A program made the translations under genes and the position numbers. The notes under the pieces are model-generated. The model made no database searches. It was not told the origin of the DNA and saw only the letters and a program-made list of their open reading frames with translations. A stretch of DNA of 64,000 nt from Tenodera sinensis (taxonomy: Eukaryota; Arthropoda; Insecta; Mantodea; Mantidae), in NCBI GenBank assembly GCA_030765045.1, contig CM060961.1, positions 145,893,038-145,957,037 of the forward strand. The letters are read 5' to 3'. Shown in pieces: positions 10,949 through 21,293 of the stretch (position 1 is the first letter of the stretch; each line of letters begins with the position of its first letter).

Positions 10949-12674
10949 TTACTCTAGGAGGGTTGAGAGGAGGCATATGATGGTTTCTATTTTCTCCATA
11001 GTGCTTGTGCAGCTTCTGAACTTAATCAGAAAAGGCTGCAGTTTTGCTAAGAGAGCTGGGAGGTTGAGGTCCCTGAACAGGTTTACGATTTCCCTTAGAC
11101 TGCCCAAGTCTCTGGTGGATGTTTGTGGGGTTTGAGGTAGTGGAGGGGGACCATTTGATGGTGGCATGGAAACCTTTTTCGCTCCGGTGGCTCCAGCAAA
11201 GGAGACGCCTGGTTGAACCGGGGCCGGGTCTTCAATGTGTCGGGGCCCTGGTTGAGCACTTGGAGTGGTCCTGGCTATGGTTGCCAGTTGACGGCGTTGG
11301 TGTTCGTTTCTGAACGTCTCGCACCCCCTGTAACTGGCAGGATGCGCTTCCCCACAGTTTGCGCAGTGGGGTTGAACGTCCTGCTTTGCCTTTTGGGGGC
11401 AGTCAGCAAGGCGGTGGAGACCACCGCAAAGGACACACCGGGAGGTCATCTGACACATTCTGTAAGTGTGCCCTAGCTGTTGGCAATTATAACACTGGGT
11501 GATGTTGGCATTAGTTTTCAAGACCTTCACGGTGACCATCATATGGCACACCTCTCGTTCTTGAAGAATTTTTTGGTTGGTGGTGGTCCTGTCGAGACTT
11601 ACTTGAAACATTGGCAGAGGCCTGCCGCGGGAAATGAGCTGACGTACCTGGACGCCGGTATACTCCTTCTGCTCCAGGTCCTCCTTGATGTAGTCTACCT
11701 CCATATCCACTGGGAGACGTTTGACTACACATCGCAGAGGCTGGTCGTTCCGGGGAGTGAAACTGAAGTTTTACTCCGGCATCCTTCAAGAGCTGCATGG
11801 TTCGGTTGGCGTCCTTCTTGTACTGGAGGAAGAGCTTGAGGCAGTCCCTCGTGGTTTGGAGTTTATAAGCTCCAGCTGGCAGGGAGTCCCGGAGAAGCCG
11901 GAGGACCTTAACTGTTTGGGTTTTGTCCGGGATTATTATCCTCGGTGGTTTCTGGAGTTTGGGATTTTGGGTGGGGTTCTGCGTAGGAGTGGGAGTGGCA
12001 GTGGAGGTAGAGGGTTGTGGTGCGTTTTGTTTACGTGTCGTTTTTGGCGATGGTGGTGGTCTAGTTGATCGTTGTGGTCCGGGTTGTGGTAGGTTTTGCA
12101 GTTAAGTTGTTGCGGGGGGTAGGTCCTCCGCCTCATCTTCGGACTCTGCATCCTGTGTCACTAGGGGTGCATATTGGTTTTTTACTGCAACTTGTGGTGG
12201 CGTCCTTTGGTGGTTGATCCGCTTGGCGGGCTTCCGGTGGTGACTCTCGCTGTCGGAGTCACTGTCCCGGCTTCGGTTGAGTTGCCGCTTCTTTGAAACA
12301 GGGACGGTTTTCCAACCTTCCCCTAGCTTCACAAGGAGCCTCTTCTTTTGAGCATGCTCCTTGTAGCAGAGTCCGAGGGCCTGGGCGACTTTTGGAAAGT
12401 CGCTGGACTCCCCATCCATCTCGCTGAGTAATTGCTGATAGAATATGATCTCATTACTGAGATCAGTAACTTCTTTCTGTAGGATATAGAAAGCCTTGGC
12501 CTGTCGCTCCTCCTCCTCCAAGTTTTCGGCGTTGGGCGCTGCGACCAATGATGAGCAGGTGGGTGGACCGTTGGCAGCTATGGCTGGACCAGCTGAGGTT
12601 AGAAATATAGCCGGCAGAGCTGCGAGTCCGCTCTCGGCGGCCGGCATGGCAGGGGTGCTTATGGCAGTCGCCAT
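10949..12674 (-). pseudogene. LINE-B ORF1 (Gag-like, zinc knuckles), frameshifted
   Basis: RNA-binding ORF1 of a Jockey-type LINE. The first frame (12674-12102, about 190 aa) is Ala-rich, then holds a coiled-coil-like EEEERQAKAFYILQKEV segment and a Ser/Asp-rich stretch. After shifts near 12100 and again around 11700, the main frame (11710-10949, 253 aa) carries three CCHC-type knuckles: CYNCQQLGHTYRMC, CVLCGGLHRLADC and CANCGEAHPASYRGC. A proline-rich linker and a C-terminal helix follow. The region just before the knuckles fits the PRE_C2HC type seen in Jockey ORF1s. ORF1 ends in TAA directly abutting the ORF2 ATG. At least two frameshifts inactivate it. Confidence 0.85.
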
Positions 12675-13310
12675 TCCCCCCTTCTTGTCTCTGCTCCCAG
12701 TCGCAAGGGCTTCTGGGAGCTTTCACTTGGCATGGGCACGCTACGCGATGCGCGCCAAAAACTAGCGCACACACGCTTGGCCCACGCTAGCTCGTAAAAA
12801 TAAAATTACACTTCTTTTAGTGCTAAACACTGCCTCTGTAGAACACTGTAATTACTCTTAGTTGCACAGGGGGGAACTATATACACGGGACACTTATGTA
12901 CACTTCACGACACATCACTCACTTCTCTCAGAAGAAGTTTGGAAAATCCCGTCTGGATGTACACAGAGTAATTGTTATTGAAGCACTCTTCACTGTCACA
13001 GTCACTTGTTATTTGAGCACGCCTTTCCCGCGAGAAATGTGGCGGTTGTATCCCCAACAATGATCCCGCCAAACCATTACACGTGCTTGTTTCTCGTGCG
13101 CGCTAACAAAGCACCTCCTCACTCACTCAAAGAGCACTGGAAACTCCTCGGTGAAACAGTCAAACAATATCCCAGATCTTCCAGAGGCTCCAGAGGCAGT
13201 TCGAGTCGAGTGGAGAAGCTTATTCCCCCACCCGAAGTGTCTTTACCGCAGTACCTAGCCGTTATACGGCTTTACCTCCGCGATAGTATGGTGTTTTGGT
13301 CTACAGGGAT
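12675..13310 (-). other. Probable 5' UTR of LINE-B
   Basis: Non-coding sequence upstream of the LINE-B ORF1 start, more GC-rich than the flanks. There is no polyA and no obvious boundary with the LINE-A 3' region, which begins below 13547. The left/right limits are inferred only from position. No promoter motif could be assigned with confidence. Confidence 0.45.
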
Positions 13311-13547
13311 TTAATCTCTGGGAATGTTTGGGATCAGGGGTATTTTAGGGACAAGATGGATGATGGTAGGGATTGGTCCATGAACGGGCACTGCCCATAC
13401 ATGCTGATTGGCTGGTTAGTCAATCAGGTGACGCGCTAATCTCCTCCTGGTTCTGGCCGTCAGTCACTCACTGAGAGGTGATCTGAGTTAGGCATTTTAC
13501 TCTGTTTTAAGTACAGACATTCATTTTGCCTTTCCCATCTGCGAAAA

Positions 13548-15520
13548 TTAGACCGTTGGACTTAAGATGTCCTTCGGCAATTTTTTAGATGGTAGTCGGC
13601 GAGGCTCTCTCTGGTCATATTGTCCCAGAGTATTCACCAGTGGATTAGGGTGGTTCTGGAGTTTGTTGTACATTGTTCGAGCGCGGGTTTTAATCACGTC
13701 GACAATGTACGGGATGCCGGAATGTTCGTGAAGGATGTGGGCAGGAAATCTCCAACCAGTGTCGTAGATCATCCTTAATGCCCGATTCTGCAACGTCTGG
13801 AGTCTGATGAAGGTGGACTTTGCCACCACTCCCCAGATCTCGCATCCGTACAGGACCAGAGGCGGGATGATCGCACGATACAGCTGGAGTTTCAGGCGAA
13901 TGGGCATGGTTTTGGAGCTGAGGATGGGATACAACTGCCGTAGGGCTGCATGACCTTGTAGTACTTTGCCCCTGACGTGATGCCTATACGTTAGCCGCCG
14001 GTCCAACGTGACCCCGAGATACTTCGCCGTAGTGACCCAAGGGATCCGACGGCGCCGAAGCACGAGGTCCTGCGGGAGCCGGTTTGCCAGCGTGTTGGCC
14101 AGGAGAGTCGCAGAGCTTTTCTCCGGGTTGATAGACATGCGCCAGTTCTCGCACCATCTACTGATGGCACAGAGGTGGGCTTGTACTTGACGGTAGCTGT
14201 AGCGCGGGTTCTTGTTTGCTGCGAAGATCATGCGATCGTCCGCATACTGACAGATGTGAGTGTTGGGGTGCGTGGGGAGATCGGCCATGTAAGCATTAAA
14301 GAGTGTCGGTGACAGTACACTGCCCTCGGGAACTCCTGCGCCAATGGGCCTTTCTCGGGAAAATGAACCCTCCACCTTCACCCGGAAGCTACGTTCCTGT
14401 AGGAAACTAGCTACCAAGTAAATATATGGAGGGGGGATTTCGTGCTGTATGAGTTTGTAGATAAGCCCTTCGTGCCAGGTGGTAGAGAACGCCTTTTCCA
14501 CGTCAAGCAACACTGCCACCGTTTTGGCCCTTTCCTGGTAAGCCAGGGAGGCCTTTTCGGCTACTCGCAGTAGTTGCTCGGTTGTGGAATGGTCAGAACG
14601 AAAACCAAACTGATGTTCCGGTAGGAGGCCTTTTTCCTCCAAAAGAGGCCGAACGCGGGTCAGGAACAGTTTCTCGAAAACTTTCGAGATAACTAGTAGG
14701 AGGCTGATGGAACGGTAGCTAGAAGGAAAGATGGGATTCTTGCCCAGCTTTAACACGCATACCACACGCGCCCTCTTCCAGTCTTCTGGAAAATGGCGCA
14801 TGCTTAGGCACGCGTTGTAGATCCGAGTCAAGTGCATCACGGCTCTAAAGGGAAGGTGCTGGAGCATTTCCGCTGTTACCCGGTCCTGCCCAGGGGCTTT
14901 TCTAGGTTTTAGGTGTTGGATGGTGTTAGTTACCTCGCGAGGGGTAACTATCGGGATGTGGAAACCCTCGTGGCCCGCAGGTCCAACTTCTAAGAAGTCT
15001 TCTACTGCTTGCTCCACGAGGTCAGTATGATCGTCGTTCTGAAGGTCGACTCTAGGCTGGAATTGAGTTTCCAAATAGTCTGCTAGCGCCTCTGCTTTTT
15101 CCCTCGGTTCAAAGACAAGTCTTCCCCGAGGGCTATGCACAGGGTGCTGGTGTACAGTTTTATCTTTCCTCAAGCCTCGGACGATGCGCCATGGTTTCCT
15201 CTCCTGGAGGTTTACATGTCGCAACGTGTTTTCCCAAGCTGCTTGCCTATGCTTTCTTAGGAGTCGTCTCACCAGGGATTTGAACCTCTGGTGTATTACT
15301 CCTATCCTAGGGTGACGGAATCTCTGCCATAGCCTTCTAACAGCGTTTTTTGCTTGAATGAGGCGTTTCAGTGGAACAGGGATAGCTGTAGGGTTTGGTG
15401 CGTCGGTAGGAATGCGGTGCGTATGAGCACGCACCGCATTTAGGACAGAGGTTGAGAACCCCGTAGCTTCCTCCTCGAGAGCCTCTATCGAGTCTATTCG
15501 AGGACATGCTTCCACGGAGT
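13548..15520 (-). CDS. LINE-A reverse transcriptase, 5'-truncated ORF2
   Basis: The frame is open without a stop from about 15683 to 13548 (711 codons), but only the part from about 15520 is LINE; the first ~55 codons are antisense to a transposase remnant. Jockey-type RT features in order: SIEALEEEATGF, LWQRFRHPR, KAPGQDRVTAEMLQHLP, YRSISLLL, EHQFGFRSDHST, LLDVEKAFSTTWHEG (catalytic Asp), AGVPEGSVLSP, CQYADDRMIF (catalytic YADD), KYLGVTLDRRLTY, and a thumb with PLVLYGCEIWG. The endonuclease domain is absent, so this is a dead-on-arrival 5' truncation despite an open RT. The C-terminal half resembles LINE-C ORF2 closely enough to align by eye, so they are related families. A 3' UTR would extend to about 13310. 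Confidence 0.9.
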
Positions 15521-15733
15521 TCACCAGTCGACTTCTACTTATAGGGACACTTGAAATCGTCAGTGTATGCAACACCCGTTCCAACAGAAGTGGTTCTGAT
15601 AGCCAGACTTCATGCTGCTTGGGAAGAAGTGAGTTCAAACCCAGCAGTTTCACAACGAGTGCATAGGTCACTTTTACGAACATGTCAGCTTTGTTTAGAA
15701 TCCGAAAGTCGCCAGTTTGAAGATTTGCTTTAA
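15515..15733 (+). pseudogene. DUF4817-type transposase, C-terminal part
   Basis: The plus-strand frame reads SPVDFYL, a stop (TAG in place of the conserved Trp codon), GHLKSSVYATPVPTEVVL, then a VHRSLLRTCQLCLESESRQF segment, ending EDLL and TAA at 15731-15733. This is the characteristic end of Tc1/mariner-like DUF4817 transposases (PLDFYLWGHLK ... RCxxCxxxxGxxFExLL). It begins just where LINE-A is truncated and continues the reading that stops at about 9468. It is therefore best read as the 3' half of the transposase at 8650-9468. Confidence 0.75.
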
Positions 15734-16599
15734 TATGTTATAAATGGAAATATTCAAGAGAAATTGTTAGAGTAGGTCCAAGAATGCAATAATTTAGTTT
15801 CATTAACAGTATGTGTTGTAAAAATAGTTACATCAATGATAATACTTATTTGTTTAACTTCCGAGCATTTTTATGACCTTAATTGTACAATATGTTCAAC
15901 CACTTACTATAAGTATCAACAACTTCCTTTTCAGTTACAAATGCTTTATTTCGTATTATTAAACACAGTGAAATAAAATGCTTGTCTCATTGCATAGGGC
16001 ATTTTTTTGGTTAACCGCGTCTACAATTCTTTGATATTTTTCTCTGTTCGGTTTATCATTTAATGCTTCCATCCTCAACCTCACTACCATTAACTTCCCT
16101 CTAAAACGTAGGAATAAGTTGCATATGTCCACCAGCGTATTGGCCGTCATAGACTGTTATAACGGAATTTTGAATTATTAAAATTAAAATTATTAAAAAT
16201 TATTAATTTTTAATTATTAAACAGTTTACACTCACCATCTGAATTATTCATTTTTGCAGTTGGTATCATTGTTTAAAGATTACTACCGCACTATAAACAA
16301 GGAAATGACACCCTGCAGCTCTGCATTAACTTCAACTGAGTAATGGACTTCTTATCTAACCTATACCAAACCACTTTTCAGAAGTGCCAAAAGGGCTAAG
16401 AAACGATTTGTTAATGGTTCTCTGTGCTTTGACATCTCTACCTTCTCATCCAAGCTTCAAAAGCCTAATTCTTAACATTTCATTTTTGGACTTTTGTCCC
16501 ATTTTGATTGCCATCTGGTCACTGTACAATCCAGGAAATGAGAGTTCCTGCAGTGCTGCTGCCTTGACGCTCGTCGACGATTCCAAGCCTGAAAGAAAC
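15734..16599. other. Unassigned AT-rich DNA
   Basis: No recognisable gene. A short AT-only stretch of ATTA/TTAAA units lies at 16165-16225. The terminal inverted repeat and flank of the interrupted transposon should be here, but I could not locate them. Confidence 0.5.
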
Positions 16600-16815
16600 C
16601 TAACAGGATGAAGGGTGAAATGAAACGATCTGTGTGACGAAGTGGAGGGACGGAAAATTCGGAGGATGTGGAAAGTTTTCCCAGCATTCGCTTAACGACC
16701 CGGGGAAACCTACGAAAAAACCCATGGATCAGGAGGGTCAGTCATGGGGGATCGAACCAGTGACCTTCCGAATCCGAGCCACCGATATTACCGCCTGAGC
16801 CAACCTGTTCGGCTA
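16600..16815 (-). repeat. tRNA-derived SINE (SINE-c)
   Basis: The minus-strand head reads AGCCGAACAGGTTGGCTCAG then GCGGTAATATC (A-box region), followed by a B-box ACTGGTTCGATCCCCC. The body then has CTCCTGATCCATGGGTTTTT and AGGTTTCCCCGGGTCG. Head and B-box spacing fit a tRNA origin, and the non-tRNA body shows it is a SINE rather than a tRNA gene. Its 3' limit (about 16600) is approximate, and no second copy was seen here. Confidence 0.6.
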
Positions 16816-17521
16816 TGAATTTGTAACGTCTATTTTTTAAATTAGATTTGTTGTTACACCTCTGGCTGTGATGTTTAAGTTCCAGGCTACCTGTATCTCT
16901 CCGTTCTCTTCACACTGCCAGAACACACTCGCAGCGCCCACATATTGCAAGCAAATGAATATTTGTCCTAGCTCTAGGTAATGGTCTAAAGTAGCAAGGC
17001 GTAATAAGAGTGCAATAGTCATAAGAATTTAATCCCAGTTTACGAGTTTCCTCAGAGAGTCCGTAACCACTCACGCGATTACTTATGAATAAATTTTAGC
17101 TGGTCTCAGTTCTGTAAGATTAGTGTTTATGCAAGAAACTTCGTACCTGAAACTTTTGCGCCGCGCTCTGGCCTAGTTTCAGCTCAGCGCATTGCTTTTA
17201 TCTATTCGAGGTATCTATCCTCGAGATTGTCAGATACCAAGTACGAAAATTACGATTCTGAGAAAACATTAATGGAAAATTCTGCGGAAAATCTTGGCTG
17301 TACAAAAAGTTAGAGGAAAAGTAGATTCTATTTATTTGAAACTGTCAATAGTTTTAAGAATGCCTTTATATTAAAGCGCATCTCAGAATAATTCCGCATA
17401 AATATCTCATACAAACTGATTTATAGAGCGAATCCAGTGCTCGAGGACAGAAATAGTTATTTGCGTTATTAGTGTATAAGATAAAGAAGTAGACTTCCAC
17501 GCCCTTTGTCATGAACCGCGT

Positions 17522-17523
<2 letters not shown>
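16816..17523. other. Unassigned intergenic DNA
   Basis: No recognisable protein, RNA gene or repeat copy. Confidence 0.5.

Positions 17524-17554
<31 letters not shown>
17524..17554. repeat. Poly-T tract (T31)
   Basis: An uninterrupted run of 31 T immediately upstream of LINE-D. It could be the polyA tail of a minus-strand element or the pre-existing target of LINE-D. No minus-strand element ending here was recognised. Confidence 0.9.
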
Positions 17555-17558
<4 letters not shown>

Positions 17559-17685
17559 AGAATTATGCCGACGTTTTCGCTCCAACTATGTTCGAGTTCT
17601 TCATTTGGCGACTGCAAACACTCAACCAACTATTTATTGTCTTTTCTGACTGGCCTCGCTGGGTTCGTTCACGTTCGTTGACAAC

Positions 17686-18876
17686 ATGGGAAAGAACCGC
17701 CGTGCTAAGAAGAGGACCACACCGGCTACTCCTGCTACATCCGTAGCTAAGAAGCCGCGAAACAGCTCCAGCAACACCGCCTCAACTGGATCGCCCAGCT
17801 CGACGCGCTCTGAGGAGAGAACTTCTCCACCCCCGGCGCCGGTTTCCAGCCGAACGCACGGACTCAACACCGCCTCTGCCGGCCAGTCCAGTCAGACGAT
17901 ACCGGAAGAGACACCACAGACCTCCGCCGACAAAACCACAGCTTCACCGGGATCGCGTACACAACACCGCGGCACATACAGTGCCGTGTTAGTGGGCGTC
18001 CCGCATCACCTGCCGACGCAGCTTCTCAAAGGCTATGCTGCGAAACTGTGGCCCTCAATTTCGAGGGTCACACGCATACAGTCTAAGAGAGGCCCCACTC
18101 CGCTAGTGCCCCTCTTCTTCACCGTAAAGGCGCATTACGACGCAGCACTCGACACCGGCCTGGAACTTCTCGGGGAGTCCTTACGGATCGAACCGAGCCG
18201 GGCGGAATTCACTCCACCCTGCCGTCGCTGCTGCCTGTACGGGCACAACGAAGCGGGATGTGCCGCAGCTCCACGGTGCCACTACTGTGGGGCACCTAAC
18301 ACCACTGCCTCCTGCACGCAGCACGACCTCTCCAGACGTCGCCGCTTCTGCGCTTCCTGCTGGGGGCATGATCACTTCACCGGGCAAGCTTGCTGCCCGA
18401 TGAGAAAAACGCCAACACCGTCTCAGCCGAAAGCCGCGGTCACCACCGGTCAGCGCAGGGCCTCCCTGCCGCAAGACAGTAGTGACCAGAGCAAGAAAGC
18501 CGACGAAACACAGATTGAGATCTCCACCTCTGCTACGGTAATCCTCCAGAAGCTGGAGGACCTCCAGGCAGAGATCGCCAGCCTTCACGCAAGATTCGAC
18601 AGCGCAGAAGAAATCTTCAAAGACTTCAGGGACACCATGGATTACTACAACTCGCGCACGGAGGCTCTTATGCCTACCAAGCTCGAGGTGTCGGGACACC
18701 AGAGGACCCTGGAGTCAAAACTGAACGAGCTACTCCTATCGCTCCGAAGGCTTGTCAAGGAAGAGGTGGCAGCTCTACAGACGATGCTGGAGGAGGGATA
18801 CCCAACAGTCGCCGCCCCCTACGGGGCCCCTACAGCACCTCCGACGCAACCCACTCGTGGACGTCGGCGGCATTGA
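17686..18876 (+). CDS. LINE-D ORF1, intact zinc-knuckle Gag-like protein
   Basis: 396 aa, uninterrupted, starting at the ATG in ACAACATGGG (good context). The N-terminus (about 1-100) is basic and Ser/Thr/Pro-rich (MGKNRRAKKRTTPATPATS), nuclear-signal-like. A conserved-looking segment around 105-175 is followed by a Cys/His cluster at about 183-245: CRRCCLYGHNEAGC (a canonical C-x2-C-x4-H-x4-C), CHYCGAPNTTASC, and CASCWGHDHFTGQAC. The C-terminal third is predicted helical/coiled coil (about 275-380, with repeated LEDLQAEIASLHARF-like heptads) and ends in a basic GRRRH. It would bind element RNA. The coiled coil after the knuckles differs from LINE-B ORF1, where the helical segment comes first. 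GC content is markedly above the flanks, suggesting recent arrival. Confidence 0.85.
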   Translation: MGKNRRAKKRTTPATPATSVAKKPRNSSSNTASTGSPSSTRSEERTSPPPAPVSSRTHGLNTASAGQSSQTIPEETPQTSADKTTASPGSRTQHRGTYSAVLVGVPHHLPTQLLKGYAAKLWPSISRVTRIQSKRGPTPLVPLFFTVKAHYDAALDTGLELLGESLRIEPSRAEFTPPCRRCCLYGHNEAGCAAAPRCHYCGAPNTTASCTQHDLSRRRRFCASCWGHDHFTGQACCPMRKTPTPSQPKAAVTTGQRRASLPQDSSDQSKKADETQIEISTSATVILQKLEDLQAEIASLHARFDSAEEIFKDFRDTMDYYNSRTEALMPTKLEVSGHQRTLESKLNELLLSLRRLVKEEVAALQTMLEEGYPTVAAPYGAPTAPPTQPTRGRRRH

Positions 18877-19089
18877 AAATCACCACACAATTCCTTTTAA
18901 ATCCTTCACCAAATTCTCCCATACTATTCCACCTGACTTCCCAAGGGCGTACTCAGGGCTTCGGCCATGTGTACGTCCTGGCACTATCTCACCTGGCTTC
19001 GGCCCTTGCGGCCAGCCAACAAACCCGCTCCTTGAATCCGCAGGTGCAATAGCGGTACTGCCTTACCTTTCCTCCCTGAATTCTAACCG

Positions 19090-19187
19090 GTGGAGGTTTT
19101 TTAGTGGGTAGTACCTCCGGGTGAGGCCCACAGTCCTCCTCTGTGCCATCTCAGCGCATGGGATCCGTAAATGGATTTTTCCTCCAC
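19090..19187 (+). promoter_or_regulatory. 3'-terminal stem-loops of LINE-D RNA
   Basis: GTGGAGG at 19090-19096 is complementary to CCTCCAC at 19181-19187, 4 nt before the polyA. Inside, GTGGG (19104-19108) pairs with CCCAC (19127-19131), and ATCC/GGAT pair around 19163-19175. Stringent-type LINE RTs recognise such 3' stems, so this may be the priming signal used in trans. This is prediction by eye only. Confidence 0.5.
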
Positions 19188-19642
19188 TTGTAAAAAAAAA
19201 AAAAAAAAAAGCCTCGCTGTCTCATTCATACATTCTCACGTCGTCGTTCAACCAGAGCGGACGTGTTTGCTTCTCACTGGTGGAAAGACGATATCCAAGC
19301 TGACTCGCCGAAGCAGGAGATCCCGTGCCGACTTCGTGGAGTGTTGTGGTGTGCGTCGGTGGATTGCACGCTTCAGTCTACGGACTAATATATTAATATT
19401 AGTCACAGTAAATCTGGTGAAGTTCCTAAAGGGGCTTGACAAGCAAGCTTTGGAACTCACCCAAGGCTAGCTTTCCTGGAGTGGCATAAAAAGCTACTCT
19501 CAAGTATTTCCCTTTTCTTTCTACTCTTTTACTTTATTCTTTCTTTCCTTGACCGACTATCAGTCTGACTACTAACGTGACAGCGGGCTCACAAGATCCT
19601 AGCCAAGGGTTGACGGCTTTGTGCCTGAAACCTCGAGCCGAA

Positions 19643-21293
19643 ATGGCTCACAAAGGCGCCGCCTTAGAGGAGGTGTGGTCCTCTGTGAGCAGCCGGAGGG
19701 CAACCGCAATGCCTGCCGATGATGGACAACTTCCTTCGACATCATCTTCATACAGGTCACTATCGCCTGAAGCAGTGGAGCCTAATAGGAAGCGCTCCAA
19801 AACTGATACGCAAAAGCGTAAGAGCTCTACTCCACGCCACTTACCCATGGCAGATCTAGAGAGCCTGGGTTCAAACGATCCCCTACCTGAATCTGACTCC
19901 GAGTCCGATATGGAGCTGGGGGAGTTTACGATTGTGGAAAACCGTAAACGGGGAAAAAAGACGCCATCGCCAAATCTGATGCAACATGCACAGGATGCTG
20001 AATCATCCAATATGATGCAACATCCTCAGAATGTTGCATCATCCCAAGCCAAGAAGGGGCCAAGAATTCCGCCAATCATTGCGGATGTATTCCCAAACAC
20101 CTCAAATATACTTTTGAGGCAAAAAGAAAGCCTAAGAGCGTCCATATTCTTACCCACAGTTTGGGTGATTTAGAAACCGCCAAGTTGGTGCTACGTGAAA
20201 TGAACATAACGTTCTACTCATACTCACCACAACGTCCACACATTGTGCGTCGAGTCATCAGAGGTTTAGACTCAGAGTGCACCCCTGATGAAATCAAAAC
20301 TGCACTTCAAGAAGAACATGGCATAACTGTCAATTCAGTGGCACAGTTGAAGAGAACCGTTAATACCGAGGGGGGTATTAACAAAGTTCCTATGCCACTA
20401 TGCTTGGTAGTACTTGACAAAGTACTTAACCAAGAAGTACAGCCAATTGACACTGTAAGGAAACTAATATTCACTGTAGTAAAAGTGGAAAGGTATTACG
20501 GCAGAGAGGGTCCTGTGCAGTGTTATCGATGCATGGGGTACAATCACTCCAGCATGATGTGTGAGCGTAAGCTTACATGTCTGCGGTGTGCAGGGAATCA
20601 CTTGCTCGAGAACTGCCCTAAACCTAGGGAAGAGTGCAAGTGTGCTAATTGTGATGGTACACACGTAAGTGTGTACAAAGGATGCTCCACAAGAAAAAGA
20701 TTATAGAGAGCCGCCGCAAGAACCGCCCCGATGATCAAGTGGTTCGCCCAGGTGTGTCCTTTTCCACTGCCTTAAATAAGGCAGAGTCCACTCTGCGTCG
20801 AGTGGAACAAGAGGCTGCTACACCAAAGAGCGATTCCCCATCAAATTCTGTGCCACCACCTCCAGATCCTATAGAAAAGGCAGCAGTGCCTAAACCCCCT
20901 GCACCAAAACCACGCAGGAATAGGAGGGATAGAAAACCTAGGCAGAGCAAATCTTCTGCCCCCAATGTAACTTCGGAGCCACAAGCTCCTGTAATAACTA
21001 CAGACGCACCTGTAGAGGCAGAGCCTATTTCCAAGGTTAGGGATATACCCCCTACCCCTATTCCACCAATGCCTAACACGGCAACATCCTCCTCCACACT
21101 TGCGACTATTTCGCAAAGAGACCTGGAGGAATTTAGCTCTTTATCCTCATGGTTTGGGGATTTAATAAACAAGGCGTTACCTGCTCTTAGAAACTGTAAG
21201 ATGCAGTTGAACAACCCCAACCTGACACCCATGCAGAAGCATTCCATCTTGCTTCAGACATTGGAACAGCTCTACCCCAACTCCGCTCAATAA
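19643..21293 (+). pseudogene. LINE-C ORF1 (PRE_C2HC/zinc-knuckle Gag-like), two frameshifts
   Basis: The first plausible ATG is 19643 (MAHKGAALEEVW). An N-terminal Ser/Pro- and charge-rich region (SDSESDMELGEF) is followed by a frameshift near 20090. The frame then reads KYTFEAKRKPKSVHILTHS and continues through the PRE_C2HC-like region (IVRRVIRGLDSECTPDEIK). Knuckles follow: CYRCMGYNHSSMMC, CLRCAGNHLLENC and CANCDGTHVSVYKGC. A second shift near 20685 leads to VVRPGVSFSTALNKAES, a Pro-rich linker and a helical C-terminus (LTPMQKHSILLQTLEQLYP). Total length would be about 550 aa, usual for Jockey-like ORF1. Its stop overlaps the ORF2 start (TAATG). It is the RNA-binding component of the LINE particle. 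Confidence 0.87.

Larger units (their letters stand above)
17555..19210 (+). mobile_element. LINE-D: ORF1-only retrotransposon with polyA tail
   Basis: It consists of a leader of about 130 bp, one intact ORF (17686-18876), a roughly 315-bp 3' UTR with inverted-repeat stems, and a terminal A19 (19192-19210). No endonuclease, RT or RNase H coding sequence lies between the ORF and the tail, and no internal scar is visible. The sense-strand polyA shows an RNA origin. The architecture is that of an ORF1-only LINE derivative, as in mammalian HAL1 or Drosophila HeT-A. The 5' limit is set by the T31 tract and is uncertain. No target duplication was found, because the right flank is LINE-C itself. Confidence 0.75.

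Noticed and set aside
17524..17554. T31 tract as the polyA tail of LINE-D read in reverse
   Set aside because: The LINE-D ORF and its A19 tail are both on the plus strand, so the T tract cannot be its tail. It is either an older minus-strand tail or the target.
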